Origin: Sphingopyxis sp. 2PD
Lineage (GTDB): Bacteria > Pseudomonadota > Alphaproteobacteria > Sphingomonadales > Sphingomonadaceae
NCBI RefSeq assembly: GCF_005503695.1
Contig: NZ_SCMU01000010.1
Span: 1 to 64,000 of the forward strand
DNA: 64,000 nucleotides
Direction: 5' to 3'
Positions 28,191 to 37,224 of the stretch are shown here, piece by piece. The position numbers and the translations under genes were made by a program. Numbering within the stretch: position 1 is the first letter of the stretch; each line of letters begins with the position of its first letter. The notes under the pieces were generated by a model. That model saw only the letters and a program-made list of their open reading frames with translations, was not told the origin of the DNA and did no database searches.

Positions 28191-31100
28191 ATGCGCAATA
28201 CCTTGCTGGCCACCACCTGTCTGGCCGCCCTGCTTTCGACCGCGGCCCAAGCGGAAACGACGATCACCACGGCGACCACGGCGCCGGTGCGGACGTCGAC
28301 GATCAAATCGGGCGCGCCCGACGATATCAAGGTTACCTCGACAGGTTCGGTAAAACCCGCGGGCGGCGCTGCGGTCACCATCGACAGCAATCACAAGGTG
28401 ATCAACGAAGGCACGATCGAGATCAGCAACGTCAACGGCGCGCGCGGAATCGTCGCCAATGCGGGGACGGTCGGCGCGATCACCAATGCCGCGACGGGCA
28501 AGATCATCCTCGACGAACCCTATGCGCCGACCGACATCGACAATGATGGCGACATCGATGGCGCTTTTGCGCTGGGCAGCAACCGCGTCGGCATTGCGAC
28601 GCTAGGCGACTTTACCGGGAATATCGTCAACAGCGGCGCGATCACGATCGAAGGCAATGATTCGGCAGGCATTCGCCTCGGCGGGCCGCTGACGGGCAAT
28701 TTCACGAACGACGGCACGATCTCTGTGCTGGGCGACCGCGCGCTTGGCGTCGGCTTGCAGGATGTGACCGGCAACGTCCGGTTAGCCGGGACGATCACCG
28801 CGACCGGTCTCGATGCGACGGCCGCGCGCGTTGCGGGGAACATCACGGGCGCGCTCGTCGTTCAGGGCAATCTGACCGCGACCGGTTACCGCTTCACGAC
28901 GCCGCCCGCCGACCCGTCGAAGCTGGACGCCGACGACCTGCTGATCGGCGGTCCGGCGCTGTCGGTCGAAGGGAATGTGACCGGCGGCATAATTCTCGCC
29001 GTCCCGCCCAAGGATACGAGCACGACCGACAATGACGAGGACAAGGACGGCATCCCCGACGACAAGGAAGGCAGCGCCGCGGTGCGCTCCTTCGGTTCGG
29101 CGGCGGCGGTGCGTATCGGGTCGGCAACGCAAAGCGTGACGATCGGCCCGGTCGCGGGAACCGGCACCGGCTTTGGCCTGATCATCGATGGCGGCGTGAT
29201 CGGCAACGGTCTTTATGCGGGCAAGGACGGCAACGGGATGCAGATCGGCGGCCTTGGCGGCGCCGTGACCATCGCAGGCGGGATCGGTATCGGCGCGACC
29301 GGCAGTGTCGCAGCGCTGTCGAAAGATGTCGCGGCGACCGCGATCCGGATTGGCAGCGGTGCGACGACCCCCGAACTGCGCAACGCGGGCAAGATCGAGG
29401 CGACGACCGCAGGCAATGTCGCGGGTTCGGTCGCGACCGCGGTGCTGGTCGAAGCGGGCGGCAACGTCGCGTTGATCCGCAACAGCAGCTTGATCGCGGC
29501 CAAGACCGGCGGCGACAATGGCACAGCGCGGGCAATCGTCGACCTGTCGGGTACCGTCGCCACGGTCGAAAACAGCGGCACGATCAGCGCCACAGGCGCG
29601 CTAGCCACATCGGACCGCAATATCGCGATCGACCTGTCGGCCAACGCCGTAGGCGCAACCGTGAAGCAGACCGCGGTTGCGTCGGGCGTCACCGCCCCCA
29701 GCATCGTCGGCGACGTTCGCTTCGGCGGCGGCAACGACGTATTCGACATCGCCGACGGATCGGTGAAGGGGAACAGCTTCTTTGGCGGCGGCAACAACCG
29801 CCTCGCGCTGTCGGGTGACGCGATCTACACTGGCAACGCGCGCTTTGGCGCCGGGAACGACAGCATGACGCTGGTCGGCACGTCGAAGTTCACAGGAGCC
29901 GTTGATTTCGGTGGTGGCACCGATACGCTCAGCATCGGCGGTACGTCGATCTTCTCTGGCTCGCTGGCCAATGCGCAGGGACTCGCCGTCACGGTCGGGG
30001 GCGGCACCTTTGACGTCACGGGCGCAGCGCGGATTGCATCGCTGGCGGTTACCGACAAGGGAACGCTGGGCGTCCTGCTCGACACCGGCAGCACCGGCAC
30101 CGCGTTGCAGGTCACGGGCAACGCAAGCTTTGGCGCCGAATCCAAGCTGGCGCTGCGTCTGTCGAGCATCGAACAGGCCGAAGGTCGGCACGTCGTCCTG
30201 ACCGCCGGTACGCTGACCGGCGCGAACAACCTCACTGCGTCGCAGACGCTGCTGCCGTTCCTCTACAAAGGCACGTTGACGTCGAATGCGACGCAGCTGA
30301 TCGTCGATGTGTCGCGCAAGAGCACATCCGAACTCGGGCTCAATCGGTCGGAAGCCGGCGCGTTCGACGCGGTGCTTGACGCGGTGGTCGCCGACCAGAA
30401 GATCGAGGACGTGTTCCTGGGGATCACCAGCGGCGATCAGTTCCGTAGCCAGCTGGGCCAGATGCTTCCCGAGCATGAGGGCGGCGTATTCGAAACCGTC
30501 ACCTCTGGCTCGCGCGCGCTGTCGCGGCATTTGCAAGACCCCAACGCGCCGTTCCAGGACGAGGACAAATGGGGTTATTGGGTGAACCAGGCCGTCTGGG
30601 GTACGTCGAAAAGCGTCGGCGATACCGCGAGCTATGACGTCAGCGGCTGGGGCATCGGGCTCGGCGCCGAGATCAAGAGCGACATCGGCAACTTCGGTGG
30701 TTCGGTCGCTTTTCTCAGCGGCAAGGACAGCAACGGCAGCAATGCGAACGAGGTCAGCACCAGCCAGTTCGAGGGCGCCCTGCATTGGCGCCTGCGGTCG
30801 AAGGGCTTCATGGCCAACGCCCGCGTCTCGGGCGCGCCGATCAAGATGAAGGGCACCCGCATCTTCAGCGCCGAGGCGGGCGCTGACGACATCGAGAAGA
30901 CGATGAAGGGGAAATGGGACGGAACCCTGTGGTCGGCGTCGGGCTCGCTCGCCTATGACGCCCGCGCCGGGGGGATCACGATCCGCCCGATGGTCGCGGT
31001 CGATTACTTCAAACTTACCGAAAAGGGCTATCAGGAAACCGGCGGCGGCGACGCGCTCGACCTGAAGGTGCTGGGGCGTGACAGCGATGAACTGGCGGTG

Positions 31101-31403
31101 TCGGGCACCGTGGCGCTCGGCATGGATTTCGGCGGCCTTGACCAATATGACGGCTGGACGCGCTTCGAAATCGAAGGCGGCCGTCGCCAGATCGTCGGCG
31201 GCACGCTCGGCGCGACGACCGCGTCGTTCAAGGATGGCACGCCGTTCACCCTTATCCCTGATGATCGCACGAGCGGCTGGGTCGGCCGTCTCCGTGGCAT
31301 CGCCGGCAACTCGGCCTTTCAGGTCGCCGGTGAAGTGTCCGCGGAGGAACAGCAAAGCCATATCGGCTGGGCGTTCCGTGCGAGTCTGCGGGTCGGCCTC
31401 TAG
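28191..31403 (+). CDS. Autotransporter-like outer-membrane protein
   Basis: 1070 residues. A signal peptide ends Ala-Gln-Ala near residue 21. A long passenger of Gly/Ala/Thr/Asn-rich beta-helix-like repeats follows (GTI, NAGTV, GNDSAGIRLGG and similar). Two acidic stretches stand out: DIDNDGDIDG and DNDEDKDGIPDD, which look like calcium-binding DxDxDG loops. The last roughly 280 residues form an autotransporter beta-barrel (YWVNQAVWG, ...GWAFRASLRVGL). The final residue is Leu rather than the usual Phe. The ligand or surface role is unknown. It lies upstream of a FecI/FecR/receptor unit. Confidence 0.85.
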   Translation: MRNTLLATTCLAALLSTAAQAETTITTATTAPVRTSTIKSGAPDDIKVTSTGSVKPAGGAAVTIDSNHKVINEGTIEISNVNGARGIVANAGTVGAITNAATGKIILDEPYAPTDIDNDGDIDGAFALGSNRVGIATLGDFTGNIVNSGAITIEGNDSAGIRLGGPLTGNFTNDGTISVLGDRALGVGLQDVTGNVRLAGTITATGLDATAARVAGNITGALVVQGNLTATGYRFTTPPADPSKLDADDLLIGGPALSVEGNVTGGIILAVPPKDTSTTDNDEDKDGIPDDKEGSAAVRSFGSAAAVRIGSATQSVTIGPVAGTGTGFGLIIDGGVIGNGLYAGKDGNGMQIGGLGGAVTIAGGIGIGATGSVAALSKDVAATAIRIGSGATTPELRNAGKIEATTAGNVAGSVATAVLVEAGGNVALIRNSSLIAAKTGGDNGTARAIVDLSGTVATVENSGTISATGALATSDRNIAIDLSANAVGATVKQTAVASGVTAPSIVGDVRFGGGNDVFDIADGSVKGNSFFGGGNNRLALSGDAIYTGNARFGAGNDSMTLVGTSKFTGAVDFGGGTDTLSIGGTSIFSGSLANAQGLAVTVGGGTFDVTGAARIASLAVTDKGTLGVLLDTGSTGTALQVTGNASFGAESKLALRLSSIEQAEGRHVVLTAGTLTGANNLTASQTLLPFLYKGTLTSNATQLIVDVSRKSTSELGLNRSEAGAFDAVLDAVVADQKIEDVFLGITSGDQFRSQLGQMLPEHEGGVFETVTSGSRALSRHLQDPNAPFQDEDKWGYWVNQAVWGTSKSVGDTASYDVSGWGIGLGAEIKSDIGNFGGSVAFLSGKDSNGSNANEVSTSQFEGALHWRLRSKGFMANARVSGAPIKMKGTRIFSAEAGADDIEKTMKGKWDGTLWSASGSLAYDARAGGITIRPMVAVDYFKLTEKGYQETGGGDALDLKVLGRDSDELAVSGTVALGMDFGGLDQYDGWTRFEIEGGRRQIVGGTLGATTASFKDGTPFTLIPDDRTSGWVGRLRGIAGNSAFQVAGEVSAEEQQSHIGWAFRASLRVGL

Positions 31404-31423
31404 CCCCCCGGCCGGCCCCGCGT

Positions 31424-31463
31424 GCAAGGGGGAGGCACCTCCCTACCCCCGCCTCCCCCTTGC
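31424..31463. terminator. Terminator-like inverted repeat after the autotransporter gene
   Basis: GCAAGGGGGAGG (31424-31435) and CCTCCCCCTTGC (31452-31463) form a perfect 12-bp stem with a 16-nt loop, 20 nt after the stop codon. There is no long T-run, so efficiency is uncertain. It probably separates the autotransporter transcript from the sigma factor unit. Confidence 0.55.
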
Positions 31464-31636
31464 TTAGACAGAAATGAAACAAGACGCCGATGTTTGCACA
31501 ACCCCTTCCCTCTCGTCCGGCACCGCGGTTGCGCGGTGGGACTTGGCCGCTATATGACGGCGGCATCAGGGGAAGCTATGGCGCGCGCCGGGGCGGCGCC
31601 GACCGGCAAAAGATGGCGTTCCAGAGCAAGCAATCG

Positions 31637-32158
31637 ATGACCAGTTCGAACGACCGAACCGATGCTGCGCAAGGCATCGAAGGCGTATTGCTCGCCAACC
31701 GCGATCGGATCGTCCGTTTCTTGCTGGCGCGCGGCGCGGGGGATGCGGCCGAGGATCTGTTCCAGGATTTGTGGATGCGACTGACCGATCGTCCCATGGG
31801 GCCGGTCGCCGACCCCCTGCCCTATGTCATGCGCGCCGCCAACAATCTGATGCTCGACCGGTATCGTTCAGCGCGGCAGAGCGCGCTGCGCGATCAAGCC
31901 TGGGGGGAGACGGCGGCCACCCACGCCCCGTCGGCAGAGATCGCACTGATCTCGCGCGAGCAGCTTGGGCTGGTCGAGGCGGCGATTGCGGGTAGCGGCG
32001 AACGCGCCGCCCGCATCTTTCGCCGGTTCCGCGTCGACGGCGCCAATCAACGCGATATTGCCAGTGAAATGGGGGTCAGCCTGAGCACAGTCGAAGCCGA
32101 TTTGCGTAAGGTGTATGCGACGCTTGCCGCGTTACGGAGACAGTTCGATGCGTCCTGA
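31637..32158 (+). CDS. FecI-like ECF sigma factor
   Basis: 173 residues from ATG 31637. An in-frame ATG at 31613 would add 8 residues, and neither has a strong ribosome site. Region 2 contains FLLARGAGDAAEDLFQDLWMRL and YVMRAANNLMLDRYRSA. Region 4 is RDIASEMGVSLSTVEADLRKVYATL. It should direct RNA polymerase to the receptor promoter when released by the FecR protein encoded next, whose start overlaps this stop by 11 nt. Confidence 0.9.
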   Translation: MTSSNDRTDAAQGIEGVLLANRDRIVRFLLARGAGDAAEDLFQDLWMRLTDRPMGPVADPLPYVMRAANNLMLDRYRSARQSALRDQAWGETAATHAPSAEIALISREQLGLVEAAIAGSGERAARIFRRFRVDGANQRDIASEMGVSLSTVEADLRKVYATLAALRRQFDAS

Positions 32159-33080
32159 TATCGACAGCATTGAAGCGCGCGCCATCGACTGGCTGATCCG
32201 CCAGCGCGACCCGGCGTTCGACGATTGGGACGGCTTTACCGACTGGCTCGGCGAGGACCCCGACCATGCCGCCATCTACGATACCGTCGCGAGCCTCGAT
32301 CAGGATCTTGGCGCGCTGCCTCCGGCGGCAAAGCCCATGGCAGCGACCGTGCCTACCACGCCGCGCCGTGCGTCACGTCGTGGCTGGTTTGGCGGCGCCA
32401 TGGCGGCAGCCTTGGTCGCGGTTATCGCGCTATCGACCCTCAATCCCTTCGCTAGCGCCGATCGGATCGAAACCGCGGCAGGCGAACAGCGCACGATCGA
32501 GCTTGCCGATGGATCGCGGATCGAGATCAACGGCGGGTCGGTGATCGAAATCGACAAGGATCGCCCGCGCTTTGCTCGTCTGGAAAGCGGTGAGGCGATG
32601 TTCCACGTCGTCCACCGCGATAACGATCCCTTTGTCGTCGAAACGGGCGGCAACCGCATCGTCGATCTGGGAACCGCGTTCAACGTCGTTCGGCGCGAGC
32701 GCCAGACGTCGGTCGCCGTTTCGGAGGGTATCGTTCTTTACAACCCCGACCGCGACGAGGTTCGCCTGGTCGCGGGCAAGGCGATCGAGGTCCGCGATGG
32801 CGATCGAAAGGCGCCGGTTGTGCAGGACGTCGATGTGGCCAGTATCGGCGGCTGGCGCAGCGGGCTGCTGGTTTACAATGGGGCACCGCTGGCGGTGGTC
32901 GCCGAAGATCTGAAGCGAACCGCAGGAATGGATGTTCGGATCGCACCTGCGGCCGCCGACCTGTCGTTCCGCGGCGCGCTGATCATTGACAAGAACCGCG
33001 GTCGTACGATTGCCGATCTTGCCGCCTTGTCGGGAACAAAGGTGCAGCGACAGGGCGACGGCTGGATATTGACCCGCTGA
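32148..33080 (+). CDS. FecR-family anti-sigma/signal transducer
   Basis: 310 residues. The N-terminal cytosolic part contains DWLIRQRDPAFDDWDGFTDWL, the sigma-binding FecR signature. One transmembrane segment lies around residues 85-105. The periplasmic FecR domain has ERTIEL-like ADGSRIEINGGS and GTAFNVVRRE, and ends in an STN-like C-terminus (GTKVQRQGDGW). It should receive the signal from the STN domain of the receptor, whose start lies 2 nt downstream. Confidence 0.92.
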   Translation: MRPDIDSIEARAIDWLIRQRDPAFDDWDGFTDWLGEDPDHAAIYDTVASLDQDLGALPPAAKPMAATVPTTPRRASRRGWFGGAMAAALVAVIALSTLNPFASADRIETAAGEQRTIELADGSRIEINGGSVIEIDKDRPRFARLESGEAMFHVVHRDNDPFVVETGGNRIVDLGTAFNVVRRERQTSVAVSEGIVLYNPDRDEVRLVAGKAIEVRDGDRKAPVVQDVDVASIGGWRSGLLVYNGAPLAVVAEDLKRTAGMDVRIAPAAADLSFRGALIIDKNRGRTIADLAALSGTKVQRQGDGWILTR

Positions 33081-33082
33081 CC

Positions 33083-35566
33083 ATGCACCCGCGCCTCGCC
33101 CTTGTCGCCGCTGCGACGCTGCTGGCCCTGCCTGCGCAGGCCTTGGCGGCGGAGGAACGCACGTTCGACGTGCCGAGAGGGAGCCTGTCGACTGCCTTGC
33201 CGGTGATCAGTCGGCAGGCCGGGGTGAGCATCAGCGTCGTTGACGCGAAACTGTGGAAAGCGCGGGTCAAACGGGTGCGCGGTCGGATGAGCGTCGAGCA
33301 AGCGATCCAGCGGCTGTTGAGCGGTTCCGACGCCCGCGCAATCCGTGTCTCGGCCACGAGCTGGCGTATCGAACGCCGTCCGCTTGCGCCGCGTGTTGCC
33401 CACCGCCCCGCCCCGCCGCCGCAGCAGACGCCGCAGCCGCGCGCGCGCGCGCCTTCGCAGGATATGGTCGCCACGGCGCAGGACGAGATCATCGTCACCG
33501 CGTCGAAAACCGACCTGCCCTATTCGCATTTTGCCGGCGTCGTCACCCAATTGAGTGGCGGCGATTTGGCGTTTGGCGGCGAACGCGGGATGGAATCGAT
33601 CCTGTCGCGCACCGCGACGGTGTCCTCGACCCATCTGGGTTCGGGGCGCAACAAGCTGTTCATTCGCGGCATCGCCGATTCCAGCTTCACCGGCCCGACG
33701 CAATCGACCGTCGGGCAATATCTGGGCGACATCCGGCTCAGCTATAATGCCCCCGATCCCGACCTGCGTCTTTATGACGTCGACAATGTCGAAATCCTCG
33801 AAGGACCGCAGGGCACGCTCTATGGTGCCGGATCGCTCGGCGGCATCATCCGCGTCGTCCCCAAATCGCCCGATCCGCGCGCGATGTCGGTGCAGGCGAT
33901 CGCGGGCGTCTCGGTCACCCAGCATGGCGACCCCGGTGGCGACATCGCCGCGATCGCCAACCTCCCCGTCGGTGACAATGGCCATGCGCTCCGTCTCGTC
34001 GGCTATATGCTGACCGACGGCGGCTATATCGATAACCCGCTACGGGGACAGAATGACGTCAACCGCGTCCATGTGCGCGGCGGCCGCGCGGCCTTTCGCT
34101 TCGACGCTGGCGATGACTGGACCGTCGATCTGGGCGGCGTTTACCAGTCGATCAAATCGAACGATGCACAATATGCCGACAAGGCGGCCGACCCGCTGAC
34201 GCGCAATTCGATGGTCGAGCAGAATGCCTCGGCGCGTTACGGGCTCGGTACGATTGTGGTGATGAAAGACTGGGACGGCCTGCATTTCCAGTCGTCGAAC
34301 GCCTTTGTCGACCATCGCCTGTTCGAACGCTTCGACGCCAGCCTGCCCGAAGCGCCGCCCGGATCGGTCGTCTCGAGCGGCGCGGTCGATGTCGAGCGCC
34401 TGTTCGCACCGATCCAGGTCATCCCGCTCAGCACGGTGCCCCGCGTGCTCGACCAGCGCAACGCGACGCGAATGTTCGTCAGCGAAAACCGCTTGTCGCG
34501 TCCCTATCATGACGGGTTGGGCTGGGTGATCGGCGCGAGCTTCATCGACAATCGCGCGCAGCAGAACCGCGAATATCGCTATGGCGCGCTGCGCGCGGTC
34601 CTCCCCGGCGTCACCAACAAAATTACCGAAGTCACGGGCTATGCCGAGGCGACGGTCGAAGTGACGCCGAACCTGATCGCGGCGGGCGGCGTCCGCCTGT
34701 CGCACGCGCGGCTGGGCGGGATGGCGGAAGGCGTCTCGTTCGCGCTCGCCCAGGCGGGCCGCGCGACGACCGCGTCGCGAAGCGAAACCGACCTGCTGCC
34801 CTCCTTCTCCCTGCTCGCGACGCCGCTGCATAACCTGCGCCTCTATGCGCGCTATCAGGAAGGATTCCGGCCCGGCGGCCTCGCGGTCGATGGCAATTTT
34901 GTGCGGCGCTTCCTGAACGATCAGGTGCGGACGTGGGAGGCGGGTGTCCGCTTCGGCGACAAGCGGCAAACCCTGTTCGATGCCAGCATTGCGGTGTCGC
35001 ACAGTCGTTGGCGCAACATCCAGGCCGATTTCATCGACAGCACGGGCTTTCCGACCACCGCCAACATCGGCGATGGCCGGATCACCAGCGTTTCGGGCGC
35101 GCTCGCGATGCGCCCGACCGAGGCACTGACCTTTGAACTCGGCGCAGTCTATAACCACAGCCGCGTCGACGATCTGGCGCTGGAAATCCTGCCGGTATTT
35201 GCCGCAGCGCCCGCCCGACTGGGCCGCATTCCCAATGTCGCGAGCCACGCGGTGCGCGGATCGGTCAATTATGCGACCGTCGTCGGCGACGAGGATTTTC
35301 GTGTCAATGGCTGGGCCAACTATGTCGGACCGTCGCGGCTTGGGATCGGGCCGGTTCTGGGCGAAAGCCAGGGCGATTATATCGACACCGGACTGGCGAT
35401 GCGCGTCGGCAATGAACGGCGCGGATTGTCGCTGACGCTGACCAACCTGTTCGATTCGCGCGGCAATCGCTTTTCGCTGGGGACGCCGTTTGTCGAGGGT
35501 AATGAGGGTTTCATGACCCCGCTGCGGCCAAGGACGCTGCGGATCGCGGTGGATGTAGCGTATTAG
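33083..35566 (+). CDS. TonB-dependent receptor with N-terminal STN signalling domain
   Basis: 827 residues. A signal peptide is followed by an STN domain (about residues 25-95: FDVPRGSLSTALPVISRQAGV), a Pro/Gln-rich linker, a TonB-box-like EIIVTA and a plug domain with VEILEGPQGTLYGAGSLGGIIRV. The beta-barrel ends LRIAVDVAY. The STN domain marks it as a transducer that signals to FecR and the sigma factor upstream. The substrate (siderophore, heme or glycan) cannot be deduced, and no SusD-like or siderophore genes adjoin it. Confidence 0.92.
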   Translation: MHPRLALVAAATLLALPAQALAAEERTFDVPRGSLSTALPVISRQAGVSISVVDAKLWKARVKRVRGRMSVEQAIQRLLSGSDARAIRVSATSWRIERRPLAPRVAHRPAPPPQQTPQPRARAPSQDMVATAQDEIIVTASKTDLPYSHFAGVVTQLSGGDLAFGGERGMESILSRTATVSSTHLGSGRNKLFIRGIADSSFTGPTQSTVGQYLGDIRLSYNAPDPDLRLYDVDNVEILEGPQGTLYGAGSLGGIIRVVPKSPDPRAMSVQAIAGVSVTQHGDPGGDIAAIANLPVGDNGHALRLVGYMLTDGGYIDNPLRGQNDVNRVHVRGGRAAFRFDAGDDWTVDLGGVYQSIKSNDAQYADKAADPLTRNSMVEQNASARYGLGTIVVMKDWDGLHFQSSNAFVDHRLFERFDASLPEAPPGSVVSSGAVDVERLFAPIQVIPLSTVPRVLDQRNATRMFVSENRLSRPYHDGLGWVIGASFIDNRAQQNREYRYGALRAVLPGVTNKITEVTGYAEATVEVTPNLIAAGGVRLSHARLGGMAEGVSFALAQAGRATTASRSETDLLPSFSLLATPLHNLRLYARYQEGFRPGGLAVDGNFVRRFLNDQVRTWEAGVRFGDKRQTLFDASIAVSHSRWRNIQADFIDSTGFPTTANIGDGRITSVSGALAMRPTEALTFELGAVYNHSRVDDLALEILPVFAAAPARLGRIPNVASHAVRGSVNYATVVGDEDFRVNGWANYVGPSRLGIGPVLGESQGDYIDTGLAMRVGNERRGLSLTLTNLFDSRGNRFSLGTPFVEGNEGFMTPLRPRTLRIAVDVAY

Positions 35567-35607
35567 CGAATGTCGGCTTTGGGGTGGTGAGCGGACGTTC
35601 CGACTGA

Positions 35608-35699
35608 CCGTCGCCCCCGCGAAGGCGGGGGCCGCTAGCTGCCTATCCCTGCGTCGCTGCGTAAACCGACAGCGGCCCCCGCCTTCGCGGGGGCGACGG
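35608..35699. repeat. Perfect 29-bp inverted repeat pair (REP-like element)
   Basis: The 29-bp arm at 35608-35636 (starts CCGTCGCCCCCGCGAAGGCG) is the exact inverse complement of 35671-35699, with a 34-nt loop. The same 29-mer recurs at 37128-37156. It follows the receptor gene and may end its transcript. Confidence 0.85.
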
Positions 35700-35730
35700 C
35701 TTGTTTCGATCGGTAACCGCTACGCTCAAT

Positions 35731-35760
35731 TCGTCATCCCGGCGCAGGCCGGGATGACGA
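35731..35760. repeat. Short palindromic repeat with TCGTCATCCCGGC arms
   Basis: TCGTCATCCCGGC and GCCGGGATGACGA form a 13-bp stem with a 4-nt loop. Similar arms (GCCGGGAT/ATCCCGGC) occur in the autotransporter leader at 28151-28169, which suggests a dispersed family. Confidence 0.7.
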
Positions 35761-35767
35761 TGCTATA

Positions 35768-35905
35768 GATCCTCCCTGTGGCGAAGCCATGGGGAGGGGG
35801 ACCGTTCGCGAAGCGAATGGTGGAGGGGCGGCGACGGTAGCGCCAAAGCCCCTCCGCCAGCGCTCCGCGCTGCCACCTCCCCATCGCTGCGCGACAGGGA
35901 GGATC
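35768..35905. repeat. Long nested inverted repeat
   Basis: GATCCTCCCTGT (35768-35779) pairs with ACAGGGAGGATC (35894-35905). Inside are further arms (GGGGAGG/CCTCCCC and GGAGGGGC/GCCCCTCC, CGCGAAGCG/CGCTCCGCG-like) giving a branched hairpin of about 138 nt. With the two preceding elements it fills the 412-bp gene-free stretch 35567-35978. I see no gene there. Confidence 0.7.
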
Positions 35906-35978
35906 AACGGCAGCTATCGGTCGATAACTGCCACTGCCGTCGTCGATGCCCCACTCCGCCCGAGAGGTGTTCGCTAGA

Positions 35979-37118
35979 TCAATCCGCCAGTACCAACCGT
36001 TCGTAACGATCCATGTGATAATCATGGCTGCCGAACTGGCCCTCGATCATCGTAGCGCGCTTGAAATAATGGCCGATCGCCAATTCCTGCGTGATGCCGA
36101 TGCCGCCATGCGTCTGGATCGCGTTCTGGCCGACAAATTTGGCGCCGCGCGCGACCTTCGCCTTGGCGGCGGAAACCGCCGCCATGCGTTCGTTCGCGGG
36201 CAGGCCGAGCTTCAGCACGCCCATGATCGTCATCGAACGCGCCTGTTCGACTTCCATGAACATGTCGACCATACGGTGCTGGAGCACTTGGAATTTGGCG
36301 ATCGGAATGCCGAACTGCTTGCGCTGCTGGGTATATTCCAGCGTGCCTTCGTGTAGCTTCTGCATGACGCCGGTCGCTTCGGCGCACACCGCGACGGTCG
36401 CTTCATCGACGATCTGTTCGACCAGCGGCAGGCCGGTGCCTTCGCCGCCGAGCAGCGCGTCGCCGGGGATTGCGACATTTTCGAAATAGATTTCCGACGC
36501 GCGGCTGCCATCGACGGTCGGATAGTCGCGGCGGACGATGCCGGGCAGATTGGCGTCGATCAGGAACAGCGACACGCCCTCGCGGTCGCGCTGGCCGCCG
36601 CCGGTACGCGCGGTAACGAGCAGATGCGTCGCCCATGGTGCGGCGTAAACAACACCCTTGTGCCCGTTCAGCACATAGCCCGCGCCGTCCTTCTTCGCGG
36701 TGGTGCGCAGATTGGCAAGATCGTAGCGGCCCTGAGGCTCGGCATAGGCGAAAGCGATGATCGCGTTGCCGGCAATGATCTCGGGGATCATTGCGTCAGA
36801 CTGCGCCCCGCCGACGGCTTTCAGTGCGCCGCCTGCGATGACGACGGTGGGCAAGTAGGGCTCGATCCCGATGACCTTGCCCAATTCCTCCATCACGATC
36901 GCATTTTCGAGCGCGCCGCCGCCAAGACCGCCATGGTCCTCGTCAAAGGCTGCGCCCAGCATGCCGAGTTCCTGCGCCAGGGCGGTCCAGATCGCCGGAT
37001 CGCGACCGCTGTCCGAATTGATGAACTTCTGGCGCGTTTCAAAATCATAGGTGTCGCTGAGGAAGCGCGACAGCGTGTCGCGGATCATGTCCTGCGTTTC
37101 GGTATAGGTGAAATCCAT
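35979..37118 (-). CDS. Acyl-CoA dehydrogenase, subunit with the QTHGG FAD motif
   Basis: 379 residues. It has the acyl-CoA dehydrogenase fold: FAYAEPQGRYD (substrate and flavin loop), LNGHKGVVYAAPWA, and NAIQTHGGIGITQELAIGHYFKR near the C-terminus. The usual C-terminal yEG(T/S)neIqr..I motif is replaced by MIEGQFGSHDYHMDRY. Its partner gene, immediately upstream on the same strand, has the reverse pattern. The pair therefore probably forms a heteromeric enzyme like mycobacterial ChsE1-ChsE2. The substrate is unknown. The two genes are separated by a 29-bp-arm inverted repeat. Confidence 0.88.
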   Translation of the reverse strand: MDFTYTETQDMIRDTLSRFLSDTYDFETRQKFINSDSGRDPAIWTALAQELGMLGAAFDEDHGGLGGGALENAIVMEELGKVIGIEPYLPTVVIAGGALKAVGGAQSDAMIPEIIAGNAIIAFAYAEPQGRYDLANLRTTAKKDGAGYVLNGHKGVVYAAPWATHLLVTARTGGGQRDREGVSLFLIDANLPGIVRRDYPTVDGSRASEIYFENVAIPGDALLGGEGTGLPLVEQIVDEATVAVCAEATGVMQKLHEGTLEYTQQRKQFGIPIAKFQVLQHRMVDMFMEVEQARSMTIMGVLKLGLPANERMAAVSAAKAKVARGAKFVGQNAIQTHGGIGITQELAIGHYFKRATMIEGQFGSHDYHMDRYERLVLAD

Positions 37119-37127
37119 TTTACATCC

Positions 37128-37218
37128 CCGTCGCCCCCGCGAAGGCGGGGGCCGCTATTGGTTTATACAGCGGCGCTGAGCCAGGCCGATTGCGGCCCCC
37201 GCCTGCGCGGGGGCGACG
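37128..37218. repeat. Second copy of the 29-bp REP-like inverted repeat
   Basis: 37128-37156 is identical to the 29-mer at 35608-35636. The right arm (37191-37218) is a slightly diverged inverse copy, with CCTGCGC in place of CCTTCGC. It occupies the 106-nt gap between the two acyl-CoA dehydrogenase genes and could set different transcript levels for the pair. Confidence 0.85.
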
Positions 37219-37224
37219 CATGCG

